NCBI RefSeq assembly: GCF_019448235.1
Contig: NZ_CP080409.1
Location: 1,426,001-1,490,000 of the forward strand
Length of the DNA: 64,000 nt
Origin: Nocardioides panacisoli
GTDB taxonomy: Bacteria > Actinomycetota > Actinomycetes > Propionibacteriales > Nocardioidaceae
Reading direction: 5' to 3'
A program made the position numbers and the translations under genes. The notes beneath the pieces are model-generated. The model was not told where the DNA came from. It saw nothing but the letters and a program-made list of their open reading frames with translations, and made no database searches. Of this stretch, positions 8,829 to 16,270 are shown in pieces (the stretch's first letter is position 1; the number at the start of each line of letters is the position of its first letter).

Positions 8829-8990
8829 TCAGGCCCCCAGAAGTCGCTCTTGCCTCCGGCCGACCATGCGCAACGTGCCTTGTAGTCGGCTCATGGCCTC
8901 GGCGACCTGCGTGCCCTCGACGACGCGGAGTTGGGTCAGGTCGGACTCGAACACCTCGACCTGGCCCAAACGTTGACAGCGGAAGTTCAT
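8829..8990 (-). CDS. Possible small ORF or gene remnant (53 aa)
   Basis: An ATG-initiated minus-strand frame encodes MNFRCQRLGQVEVFESDLTQ and then a helix-rich, charged tail (VAEAMSRLQGTLRMVGRRQERLL). No good ribosome binding site is visible, and the frame stays open upstream for some distance, so this may be the end of a decayed gene. No family is recognised. Confidence 0.25.
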   Translation of the reverse strand: MNFRCQRLGQVEVFESDLTQLRVVEGTQVAEAMSRLQGTLRMVGRRQERLLGA

Positions 8991-9532
8991 GGGCGATGGC
9001 TGGAGTCGAGGGATCTGGGAGCGACTCTCGGCCAGGCGGTCGAGTTGGCCACCACCAGATACCGGTGGCCCGGAGCGGCACGGTCAAGCGCGGAGCCAGT
9101 GACGTCGTAACGCGCGTGACCACAGCGGGACCCCCACGTGGCCGCAGCGCTCCCGCCGTCCCCCCAGAGCGGTGGGATCGCTGCGGCCTAGTCCGAGCAC
9201 CAAGGCGGAGCCACTCGGGAACCTTCAACCGGAGCGGCCGACCTCAGGTTATCGGTTGAATGTTCAATATGTCGACGAGTTACACGATCCGGGCCCAGCA
9301 ACCCGGAGCCACCGGTAGTGCGCGGCGACCCACAGCCTTGGCGCCGGCGTCGGGTTGAGGTGTCGGATACGGGACCATCGCGCCGAAAGCGGATCGGCGA
9401 GCGGGACTACCGTCCAGGTCTCGCCATGAGCGGTGGAGTCCTGCCGTGGCATCTGACCGTGGCGGGCACGCCTACACCCGGCCCCCAGGATGACGGCGGG
9501 CGGGTGTCGGCGCCGTCGCCTACATTCGAGCC
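8991..9532. other. Gene-free stretch with a strong hairpin
   Basis: No gene can be supported here. The stretch contains the hairpin at 9140-9188 and a short palindrome ttgaatgttcaa at 9256-9267, in sequence that looks less GC-rich than the flanks. Confidence 0.45.
9140..9188. repeat. Orphan 15-base-pair hairpin
   Basis: The left arm ggccgcagcgctccc (9140-9154) pairs with gggatcgctgcggcc (9174-9188) with a single mismatch, around a 19-base loop. It is not followed by a T tract and lies over 300 bases from the nearest confident gene, so a terminator role is uncertain. Confidence 0.65.
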
Positions 9533-10576
9533 ATGAAAGGCGAGCGAGTCGAAGACATCGGTCTGGTGGGCGACCAATTTGACGATCTGAACCGGCAGTT
9601 CTTCAACGCCCGGCATGCCCCCCACGTGTTCTTAAAGCACCGTCTCCAGGGTGCGCTGCTGATGGGTGACGGGGGCGAGCACGTGCAAGCGGCCCTGGAT
9701 GCTGGGGTGCAGGTCGGCGAACTCCGAAGTAGAGGGGACATGCGCGCCGGCAGCGCGTCGGAGGACGAAGCCGAGCAGGATCGCGTGCACTTCGCCGCCC
9801 TCGAGGCCATCGTGCTGTTCCACCACGCAGCCGAGACGTTGCTGCGGCTGGTGTTGGCGCTCGAGAACGGCGCGGCATGCCCGTGGCTAGAGGTCGCACG
9901 ACTCAAGCAGCCCGGGGCGTACTCCGGCAGGGTCAAGGAACTCCGCAGCCGCCTTCGCGACGATGCCACCCAGGACAGGCTCGCGCGGATCTTCTACGGT
10001 CGCCGCGACCGGAACTCTCCACCGGACAATGTCCCGACGGAGGCATGGACCACCTCGATGGAGGGCGTCACGGTCCTTCTGGACGAGTGCTGCGCGAAGC
10101 TCGACGGCGAGGCTCCGTTATACAACTCTGCCAAGCATGGCCTCAGTGCCGTTCCCGGGAACACAGCGATGCAGCTCGGCGACCGGGACGAGCCCGTCCT
10201 CTCCGCGAGCGGACCATCTATCACTCTCCTTGAGGCTACGACCGACTCCCAGGTCGGACGAAAGCGCTGGCGCCAGACCACCCACTGGGTCTCGCCGGAC
10301 CGGAGGCTCGCCCTCACATTCGTGGTCATTCAGCAGATCGAGAACCTCTGGACGGTTGCTCGGCACCGTTACCTGCGCATGGACGGCTCGAGCCCGCTCG
10401 CGCCGCTGCCCGTAGACAAGATCGACCAGCTCCTCAACCCGCCCCTCGAAGCGGACGGGCCCGGTTACCGCATCACCGTCGAGACCATGGGAATGGGGTT
10501 GCTGTACGAGAACGACACCCCGGCAATCAAGCAGCGGCTGGAGGCCGCCGCCCGGCGCAATCGCAAACGGCGCTGA
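9533..10576 (+). CDS. Hypothetical protein, helical, HEPN-like features
   Basis: I do not recognise this 347-residue protein by name. It has no signal peptide or membrane segment. Residues 80-110 form a helix rich in aliphatic residues with AIVLFHHAAETLLRLVLALE. Residues near 195-203 read LYNSAKHGLSA, reminiscent of the N-x-x-KH-type helices of HEPN-like proteins. The C-terminus is strongly basic (AARRNRKRR). Gaps of several hundred bases on the left and over 140 bases on the right isolate it from its neighbours. Codon use looks less GC-biased than the core genes, and it lies between the direct repeats at 5.3 and 12.7 kb, so recent acquisition is plausible. A HEPN assignment is only a suggestion. 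Confidence 0.6.
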   Translation: MKGERVEDIGLVGDQFDDLNRQFFNARHAPHVFLKHRLQGALLMGDGGEHVQAALDAGVQVGELRSRGDMRAGSASEDEAEQDRVHFAALEAIVLFHHAAETLLRLVLALENGAACPWLEVARLKQPGAYSGRVKELRSRLRDDATQDRLARIFYGRRDRNSPPDNVPTEAWTTSMEGVTVLLDECCAKLDGEAPLYNSAKHGLSAVPGNTAMQLGDRDEPVLSASGPSITLLEATTDSQVGRKRWRQTTHWVSPDRRLALTFVVIQQIENLWTVARHRYLRMDGSSPLAPLPVDKIDQLLNPPLEADGPGYRITVETMGMGLLYENDTPAIKQRLEAAARRNRKRR

Positions 10577-10720
10577 CCACCTTCGAGGACGCCGCGCGAC
10601 CTGACTTCGAGCGCTGCGCGCTTAACCGGCGTCCCGCACGCGGATCCGTCTATGGAACATACGGCAGTTAGGGGTGCGGTTGGTGGCGCTGTGACGGCCA
10701 TCCCGGGCTCAAACCTGTTG

Positions 10721-11368
10721 TCAGTTCGCGTCATCTTGGCCCTCCACCAGTTCGCCTTCCCAAGCCTCGCGGCCTTCGTGGATGGCGAAGAGCGCGATGA
10801 CGAACCCGGCAACGGGATCCAGCCAGGCGGCACCGGTGATCTGGAACAGCCCGACGGCGAGCAGGGTAGAGATGCTCAACAGCACACAGATGCGAGTCTC
10901 GGCGGCGTCGGCCAGGATCAGTTGGTCCCCGCCCAACGCCAACGCGACCCGCTTCTTGGCGGCGGCCAGCACCGGCATCACGATCACCGACGCAGCCAGC
11001 AGCACGATGGCCACCGGTGAACTCTCGGGGGCCTCGCCCTCGACCAGACTGCGGATGCCCTCGAAGGTGACATAGGCGGCCAGGAGAAAGAACGTCAACG
11101 CGACCATCCGCAGCGCGCGGCGCTCCTTGGCCTCATCGGCCACGCCGTGGCGAAGGCGGGCCGACAGACGTAGCGCCACCAGCACGCCGGCGATGGACTC
11201 GATCGCGGAGTCGATGCCGAACCCGACGACCGACACGAGCCCGGCCAGTAGGCCCGCGGTAATGGCGACCGCGCCTTCGATGACGTTGTACGCGACGGTG
11301 AACTGCGCCAACCGCATGCCGCGGCGGGTCAGTCTTTCGGTGTCTGCCGGGGTCACGGTGCCGCTCAT
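10721..11368 (-). CDS. Cation diffusion facilitator-like metal efflux protein
   Basis: The 215-residue protein has about six hydrophobic segments. It shows the CDF signature in helix 2 (VGFGIDSAIESIAGVLVALR, with G.D...E) and a second acidic pair in LILADAAETRICVL, corresponding to the Zn/Cd site of YiiP-like transporters. The C-terminal cytoplasmic domain is almost absent, making it a short version. It would exchange protons for Zn, Cd, Co or Pb. The ATG overlaps the stop of the CmtR-like sensor as ATGA, so the pair forms a two-gene operon. The Cys-based sensor suggests Cd(II) or Pb(II) as the signal. Confidence 0.82.
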   Translation of the reverse strand: MSGTVTPADTERLTRRGMRLAQFTVAYNVIEGAVAITAGLLAGLVSVVGFGIDSAIESIAGVLVALRLSARLRHGVADEAKERRALRMVALTFFLLAAYVTFEGIRSLVEGEAPESSPVAIVLLAASVIVMPVLAAAKKRVALALGGDQLILADAAETRICVLLSISTLLAVGLFQITGAAWLDPVAGFVIALFAIHEGREAWEGELVEGQDDAN

Positions 11369-11721
11369 ACGGTCGCCCTCCGCGATTGGACGGTCTGGCT
11401 GCCGTAGTTGGGACACAGGGTGACCTGCTCTCCGGTGAGCGCCAGCAGGGCCTCCGCGGCGCGCAGGAAGTCGAGCAACTCGGGGTAAGCCAGGGCGTAG
11501 AAAACCTGTCGTCCGGCGGCGCGGCTGGTCACGAGGTGACAGTCGCGTAGGCACGCCAGGTGTGCCGAGATGGTGGATTGCGCCAGGCCCAGGTCGCTGA
11601 CCAGGTCAGTTACCCGCGCCTCCCCGTGTGCCAGTCGTTGGATGATCCCCAGGCGGGTGGGGTCCCCCAGGGAGCGGAACAGGGCAACCCCTGCTGCCGG
11701 AGATGTGGTATCAATCGTCAT
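11365..11721 (-). CDS. cmtR: CmtR-like Cd/Pb-sensing ArsR-family repressor
   Basis: Winged-helix ArsR/SmtB protein. With the ATG at 11721 it has 118 residues, and its cysteines fall at C57 and C61 (HLACLRDCHLV, in the recognition helix) and C103 (VTLCPNYG). These are almost exactly the C57, C61 and C102 Cd/Pb ligands of mycobacterial CmtR. An upstream ATG at 11742 would add 7 residues, but it lies inside the predicted operator, so I prefer the internal start. The repressor would release DNA on Cd(II) or Pb(II) binding and allow expression of itself and the downstream CDF pump. Confidence 0.85.
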   Translation of the reverse strand: MTIDTTSPAAGVALFRSLGDPTRLGIIQRLAHGEARVTDLVSDLGLAQSTISAHLACLRDCHLVTSRAAGRQVFYALAYPELLDFLRAAEALLALTGEQVTLCPNYGSQTVQSRRATV

Positions 11722-11725
11722 ATCC

Positions 11726-11744
11726 CGATGATAACCGGTCATCG
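11726..11744. promoter_or_regulatory. Predicted operator of the CmtR-like repressor
   Basis: The perfect 6-base arms CGATGA and TCATCG are separated by 7 bases (cgatgataaccggtcatcg), immediately upstream of the repressor start and 24 bases from the divergent methyltransferase. The position suits autoregulation and possible control of both directions. Confidence 0.55.
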
Positions 11745-11767
11745 ACGATCAATAGGCGGAGGTACAC

Positions 11768-12376
11768 ATGTTGATGAACCGGCTTGAGACCATGGCGGTC
11801 AACAGCCCGCCACGCCGAGCACTTCAGCGGTACGTCGAGACGCCGATCCTGCGTCGACTGGGCGGTCGCGCCGCAGGGGCCCACGCGCTGGAGATCGGCT
11901 GCGGTTCCGGGTATGGCAGCAAGCTGATCCTGGACCAGTTCGGCGCGGCCAGCCTCGACGCCATCGACCTAGATCCGGCGATGGTGGAGCGAGCGCGACG
12001 ACGGTTGCACCGCTATGGGGACCGGTCCCGCGTCGAGCAGGGCAGCGTCACCGACCTCGTCACGGTCGCGGGCAGCACCGAGCCCGTCTATGACGCCGTG
12101 TTCGACTTCGCGATCATCCACCACATCGACGACTGGCGCGCCGCACTGCACGAGGTGTGGCGCGTGCTCAAACCAGGCGGGAGGCTCTACTTCGTCGAGG
12201 TCACCGCCACCGCCCTCGCCCGACCCAGCTACCGCCGGCTGTTCGACCACCCCGAGCACGACCGGTTCTCCGCTGGCGAGTTCCTCGCCGGACTGAACAG
12301 CGCAGGGCTGGATGTCGCGGAGCGGTGGACCACGATCGTTGGTGGCGACTACCTCCTGGGCGTGGCCCACCGCTAG
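11768..12376 (+). CDS. Class I SAM-dependent methyltransferase
   Basis: The 202-residue protein has the Methyltransf_11-type core: motif I LEIGCGSGYGSKLI (residues 42-55), the acidic end of strand 2 (LDAIDLDPAMVERAR), motif IV FDFAIIHHIDDW, and motif VI LKPGGRLYFVEV. GGAGG lies 6-7 bases before the ATG. It is transcribed away from the CmtR-like sensor across a short shared promoter region, so metal-responsive expression is possible. The substrate is unknown. It lies inside the interval bounded by the direct repeats. Confidence 0.8.
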   Translation: MLMNRLETMAVNSPPRRALQRYVETPILRRLGGRAAGAHALEIGCGSGYGSKLILDQFGAASLDAIDLDPAMVERARRRLHRYGDRSRVEQGSVTDLVTVAGSTEPVYDAVFDFAIIHHIDDWRAALHEVWRVLKPGGRLYFVEVTATALARPSYRRLFDHPEHDRFSAGEFLAGLNSAGLDVAERWTTIVGGDYLLGVAHR

Positions 12377-13067
12377 GCCACAACCATTGGCGCTCGCCAG
12401 CCGCGAGGTTCGAAAGCGCCCGAGCGGCCACGTCACTCCGCGAGAGTCGGGTGTTGTTTGAGCGGCACCGTCCCGCAAGCGAACCACCAACGGCGCCCAC
12501 CGCATCAACAGGCGGGAGTGATGGCTGAGGCGTCCCGTATGCCCTGTCCGGTGCATTCACCGGGACCGGAGGGCTATCCGGAGCGATAGCCCTCGGCGGT
12601 TGGAAGAGCCAAGTCCGTGCAACGCGGACCAGCCAACTCCCGACGCTCTACTGTCCGCAAACTGTCCGCAAGATTTCCCCTTCTCACCATCAACAGCCAT
12701 TAGCCAGAATCACGTTTTCGCAGGTCAGGTGGCATGTGACACCAATGACCACCACCCACCACCCAGGCGGGGCTACTCTCCGGCTTACAGGCCGGCCCGT
12801 CCCCGCGCTCGCCTCGCGCCGACTCGACGTGGTTTCACCGACGGGAACCTGCCGACGCCGTCAGCATGTAGGCCCTGAACGGCGTCGAGGAGTGGGGGCC
12901 GAGCGACCACTGCCGCGTCGCCATCTCGGTCGATCTCTGACGCGGAACTCGCCCCTCTCAGTTACAAGGTATAGCGGCAGGTGGGGCTTGCCGCAAGGCC
13001 CCGGTGGTGCCTCAGAATCAGCCGCTGGACCGGGCGCATCGGGCGTCCGCGGGAGCGAGGGGGACCC
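12377..13067. other. Gene-free stretch with element-boundary features
   Basis: About 690 bases contain no supportable gene. A tandem ctgtccgcaa repeat (12651-12670) is followed by the right copy of the direct repeat (12680-12724). An inverted arrangement, agggctatc...gatagccct, occurs near 12570-12592. This mix is common at the ends of integrated elements, but no integrase is seen. Confidence 0.4.
12680..12724 (+). repeat. Imperfect direct repeat, right copy
   Basis: The block from cttctcaccatc to tttcgcagg matches 5284-5329 in the same orientation with scattered differences. See the left copy for the shared cores. Confidence 0.5.
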
Positions 13068-14525
13068 ATGCACGACGTGATCATCGCCGGAGGCGGACCG
13101 ACCGGCACGATGCTCGCCAGCGAGCTGCGGCTGCACGACATCGACGTACTCCTCCTGGAGCGCGACACCGAGCCGATGCGGATGGTGCGCTCGCTCGGGC
13201 TGCACATGCGCAGTATCGAGATCATGGCGATGCGGGGACTGCTCGACCGGTTCCTCGAGCACGGGCAGACCTACCCGCTCGGGGGCACGTTCGCCGGCAT
13301 CAGCAAGCCGCTCCCCCAGCCGCTGGAGTCGCGGCACGCGCACATCCTCGGGATCCCGCAGCCCACCACCGACCGGCTCCTCGCCGAACGCGCCGTCGAG
13401 CTCGGCGCCGAGCTCCGCCGCGGGGCCGAGGTCGTCGCGCTCAACCAGGACGACGACGGCGTCACCGTCGAACTCGCCGACGGCAGGTGCGAGCGGGCGG
13501 CGTACGTCGTCGGGTGCGACGGCGGACGCAGCACCGTCCGCCGGCTCCTCGGCATCGACTTCACCGGCGATCCGCCACGGCAGGAATGGCTGCTCGTCGA
13601 GGCCGAGCTCGAGGCCACCGAGGAGGACATCGCCGACGCGATGGCCGCGGGACGACCCCTCGGGCTCATGTTCGGGCCCTCGCCCCACGAGGCCGGCGTC
13701 CACCGGTTCGTGATGACCACCGACGCCCCCGTCGAGGACCGCAGCGTCGCGCCGACGTTCGAGGAGTTCGTCGCACGCCTCCGCGCGACCGTCGGCGGCG
13801 ACCTCGGGGTCCACTCCCCCCGCTCGGTGTCCCGGTTCGGCGACGGCACCCGGCTCGCCGAGCGCTACCGCGACGGCCGCGTGCTGCTCGCCGGCGACGC
13901 CGCCCACGTCCACGCCCCCATCGGCGGACAGGGCCTCAACCTCGGCATCGCCGACGCCGTCAACCTCGGCTGGAAGCTCGCCGCCACCCTCCACGGCAGC
14001 GCGCCCGCCGGACTGCTCGACACCTACGAGGCCGAACGCCGCCCCGCCGCCGACGACGTCCTCGCCGCCACCCGCGCCCAGAGCGAGCTCGTCTGGCCCA
14101 ACGGCGACGTCTTGGCCGTACGCCGCCTGCTGGCGGACCTCATGGACATCGACGAGGTCAACCTCCGCCTCACCGAGATGACCACCGGCACCGGGGTCCG
14201 CTACGACTGCGGCGACGGGCACGCGTTGCTCGGGAAGCGGATGCCGGACCTGGAACTCGAGGACGGCTGGCTCTACGACCGAATGCACCGTGGGCGGGGG
14301 TTGCTCGTCGATCCGGTCGGGCTCGGGGTGGGGGCGTGGGCGGCTCGGGTCGAGGTGGTCCCGGTCTCGACAAGCTCGACCAACGGCGGGGTGGGCCAGG
14401 TGGTCTCGACAGGCTCGACCAACGGTGTATCGATCCTGGTGCGGCCGGACGGGCACGTGGCGTGGGTCGGGGACGACCGGGCCGGGCTCGAGGCCAGCCT
14501 GGAGTGCTGGTTCGGCCCGGCCTGA
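13068..14525 (+). CDS. FAD-dependent aromatic monooxygenase (Rox/PHBH type)
   Basis: The 485-residue flavoprotein belongs to the p-hydroxybenzoate hydroxylase superfamily. It has the GxGxxG FAD motif near the start (DVIIAGGGPTGTMLASELRL), the DG motif YVVGCDGGRSTVRRLL, and the second FAD motif VLLAGDAAHVHAPIGGQGLN. The C-terminal domain ends with LVRPDGHVAWVGDD, as in antibiotic and polyketide hydroxylases and rifampicin monooxygenases. The substrate cannot be read from the sequence. Residues 432-453 are encoded by two copies of a short interspersed repeat (STSSTNGG and STGSTNGV) inserted in frame into the C-terminal domain. The ATG at 13068 begins directly at the FAD fold. Confidence 0.85.
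   Translation: MHDVIIAGGGPTGTMLASELRLHDIDVLLLERDTEPMRMVRSLGLHMRSIEIMAMRGLLDRFLEHGQTYPLGGTFAGISKPLPQPLESRHAHILGIPQPTTDRLLAERAVELGAELRRGAEVVALNQDDDGVTVELADGRCERAAYVVGCDGGRSTVRRLLGIDFTGDPPRQEWLLVEAELEATEEDIADAMAAGRPLGLMFGPSPHEAGVHRFVMTTDAPVEDRSVAPTFEEFVARLRATVGGDLGVHSPRSVSRFGDGTRLAERYRDGRVLLAGDAAHVHAPIGGQGLNLGIADAVNLGWKLAATLHGSAPAGLLDTYEAERRPAADDVLAATRAQSELVWPNGDVLAVRRLLADLMDIDEVNLRLTEMTTGTGVRYDCGDGHALLGKRMPDLELEDGWLYDRMHRGRGLLVDPVGLGVGAWAARVEVVPVSTSSTNGGVGQVVSTGSTNGVSILVRPDGHVAWVGDDRAGLEASLECWFGPA
14363..14426 (+). repeat. Two intragenic copies of the interspersed repeat
   Basis: Copies at 14363-14389 (ggtctcgacaagctcgacca...) and 14402-14426 (ggtctcgacaggctcgacca...) sit in the same frame within the monooxygenase gene. 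They match copies in noncoding DNA at 15046, 15151 and 27037. Confidence 0.8.
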
Positions 14526-14537
14526 TCGGGGCATTCG

Positions 14538-14963
14538 TCAGCGGGTCGTCGCCAGCCGCCCGGCGAGGACTGGGATGACGATCGCGGCGGCGACCACGTG
14601 GAGCGCCATCAGGGTCACCGCGCTCAGGGCGTCGAAGCCGACCATCACGTCCGGGACGCACGACAGCACGGTCAGCGCGACCGTCGTGCGGACGAAGGTC
14701 GAGCGGGGGCGACGGGCGCGCCGCGCCAGTACGGCCGCCAGTCCGACGCCGACCAGCGAGAAGACGAAGGTGAGCTGGGTGAAGCCCAGCAGCGGGATGC
14801 TCTCGCCGGTCTCGCCGGCGAAGCTCACGCCCGCGGCGGACGCAGCGGCCGCCAGGACGGTGATGATCGCCGCGGCTGCGGCTGACACCGCCAGTCCGGC
14901 GCGCCAGACGGGTCGGCGGGTCTCGGTGACGGGTGCGGTGGAGGTGGGGTACGTCGTGGTCAT
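14538..14963 (-). CDS. DUF6069-type four-helix membrane protein
   Basis: The 141-residue protein has a short polar N-terminus (MTTTYPTSTAPVTETRRPVW) and four hydrophobic segments. The second loop, ETGESIPLLGFTQLTFVFSL, is typical of the DUF6069 family of actinobacterial integral membrane proteins. Function is unknown. A longer frame upstream is made of translated repeat sequence, so the ATG at 14963 is preferred. It is convergent with the monooxygenase gene, 12 bases apart. Confidence 0.7.
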   Translation of the reverse strand: MTTTYPTSTAPVTETRRPVWRAGLAVSAAAAAIITVLAAAASAAGVSFAGETGESIPLLGFTQLTFVFSLVGVGLAAVLARRARRPRSTFVRTTVALTVLSCVPDVMVGFDALSAVTLMALHVVAAAIVIPVLAGRLATTR

Positions 14964-15200
14964 GTCGATCTCTTGAGGGGGTTGGAAGCCGCGTGGTGGC
15001 GGCTCGTTCTGTCCTCTCCACGAACGGGGTGGGTGGGAATCGACAGGTCTCGACAGGCTCGACCAACGGGATCGGCTCGGGGGTCTCGACACGGCTCGCT
15101 GGCGCTCGCCGGCTCGACCAGCAAGGTCGGTCGGGTGGATCGGCCCGGAAGGTCTCGACAGGCTCGACCAACGGTGGGGCGGCTCGACCAGCGAGAAGCG
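14964..15200. repeat. Cluster of interspersed short repeats
   Basis: The gap between the DUF6069 and LysR genes is filled by three units: ggtctcgacaggctcgacca at 15046, a long form at 15082-15126 with an internal gctggcgctcgccggc hairpin core, and another short form at 15151-15177. No gene is visible. Confidence 0.75.
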
Positions 15201-16109
15201 CTACTCGGTGGGGACGAGCATCGGGCGGGAGCGGGCGACCTGGGCGCGGAGGGCCTCGAGGACGGCGACGACGGCGGGGCGGCGCCAGGCCTCGGGGCGG
15301 ACGACGGCCCAGTAGGGCAGACGCTCGCGGAGCTGCTCGGGCAGCAGGCGGACCAGGTCCGGATGGCGGTCGGCGCAGAACGCCGGAAGGAAGCCCACGC
15401 CCGCGCCGGCGCGGGTCGCCTCGACGTGGACGAAGACGTTCGTCGAGGTCAGCGAATCACGGATGCCGGGCAGCAGCCGCCGTGGCGCGTCCAGGTCGTC
15501 GACCTGCAGCATCGAGTCGACGAAGTACACCAGCCCGTGGCCGGCCAGTTCGGAGACCGACGACGGAGTGCCGTGACGCGCCAGGTAGTCGCGGGCGGCG
15601 TACATCCCCAGCTCGTACTCCCCCAGCCGGAACGCCCGCGCCCGCTCCACCTGCGGCTCCCCCACCACCACCTCGATGTCGGTGCCCGACCGGTGCGAGG
15701 CCGCCCGCCGCGTCACCGTCACCAGCTCCGCCGACAGGTCCGGGTGCTCCTCGCGCAGCGCCGCGATCGCCGGCGAGGCGACGTACGCCGCGAAGCCATC
15801 CGTCGTCGTCAGCCGCACCACGCCCGCGACCGGGTCCGCGTCGCCGTCCTCGCCCAGGCCCGCCATCGCGTCCGACACCGACTCCGCCGCTCGGGCGGCC
15901 CGCTCCCCCAGCGCGGTCAGCTCCCAGCCGTCCGCGCCCCGCACCAGCAATTTGTCGCCCAGCGCCCGCTCCAGCGCGCGCACGTTGCGCGCCACCGTCG
16001 TGTGGTTGATCCCCAGCCGGTGCGCCGCCGTCGTGTAGCGCCCCGTCCGGGCGACCTCCAGCAGCACCAGCAACTGGTCCGGGGACACCGGCGAGACGGG
16101 CGTGGCCAT
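15201..16109 (-). CDS. LysR-family transcriptional regulator
   Basis: The 302-residue protein starts with the LysR winged helix (LLVLLEVARTGRYTTAAHRL, GINHTTVARNVRALERALG) and continues with a two-lobed effector-binding domain. It is divergent from an MHS transporter and a short-chain dehydrogenase, the usual arrangement for a regulator of the adjacent operon, so its ligand is probably the transported substrate or its product. I chose the ATG at 16109; a GTG one codon earlier is also possible. Confidence 0.88.
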   Translation of the reverse strand: MATPVSPVSPDQLLVLLEVARTGRYTTAAHRLGINHTTVARNVRALERALGDKLLVRGADGWELTALGERAARAAESVSDAMAGLGEDGDADPVAGVVRLTTTDGFAAYVASPAIAALREEHPDLSAELVTVTRRAASHRSGTDIEVVVGEPQVERARAFRLGEYELGMYAARDYLARHGTPSSVSELAGHGLVYFVDSMLQVDDLDAPRRLLPGIRDSLTSTNVFVHVEATRAGAGVGFLPAFCADRHPDLVRLLPEQLRERLPYWAVVRPEAWRRPAVVAVLEALRAQVARSRPMLVPTE

Positions 16110-16166
16110 CACGCCAACCTAGCCCTGATCTGCATTCGTGCACATCCCGGCTGCCTGATTGGTTGT

Positions 16167-16176
16167 TGTGCGCACA
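16167..16176. promoter_or_regulatory. Candidate LysR binding palindrome
   Basis: The perfect palindrome tgtgcgcaca lies in the 161-base divergent promoter region between the LysR gene and the transporter. A related half site, gtgcaca, occurs near 16138. The T-N-A ends fit a LysR-type core, but this is by position only. Confidence 0.4.
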
Positions 16177-16270
16177 TCGGCGACCCGGCAGCATCCTCAA
16201 GGTCAGATGTGGCCGACGCCACACCGCGCGCCACACCGGCCCGCACATCCGCCAACTCGGGAGGACCCCC

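Noticed and set aside
9264..9452. 62-codon minus-strand frame in the gene-free zone
   Set aside because: No ribosome binding site, no coding bias and no recognisable sequence; length is within chance for this GC content.
13004..14578. Second plus-strand frame across the monooxygenase gene
   Set aside because: Arg/Pro/Ala-dominated composition typical of a shifted frame; the FAD motifs lie in the other frame.
15046..15177. CRISPR-like repeats
   Set aside because: Unit spacing is irregular, spacers are not of constant length, and the same units are dispersed between other genes.
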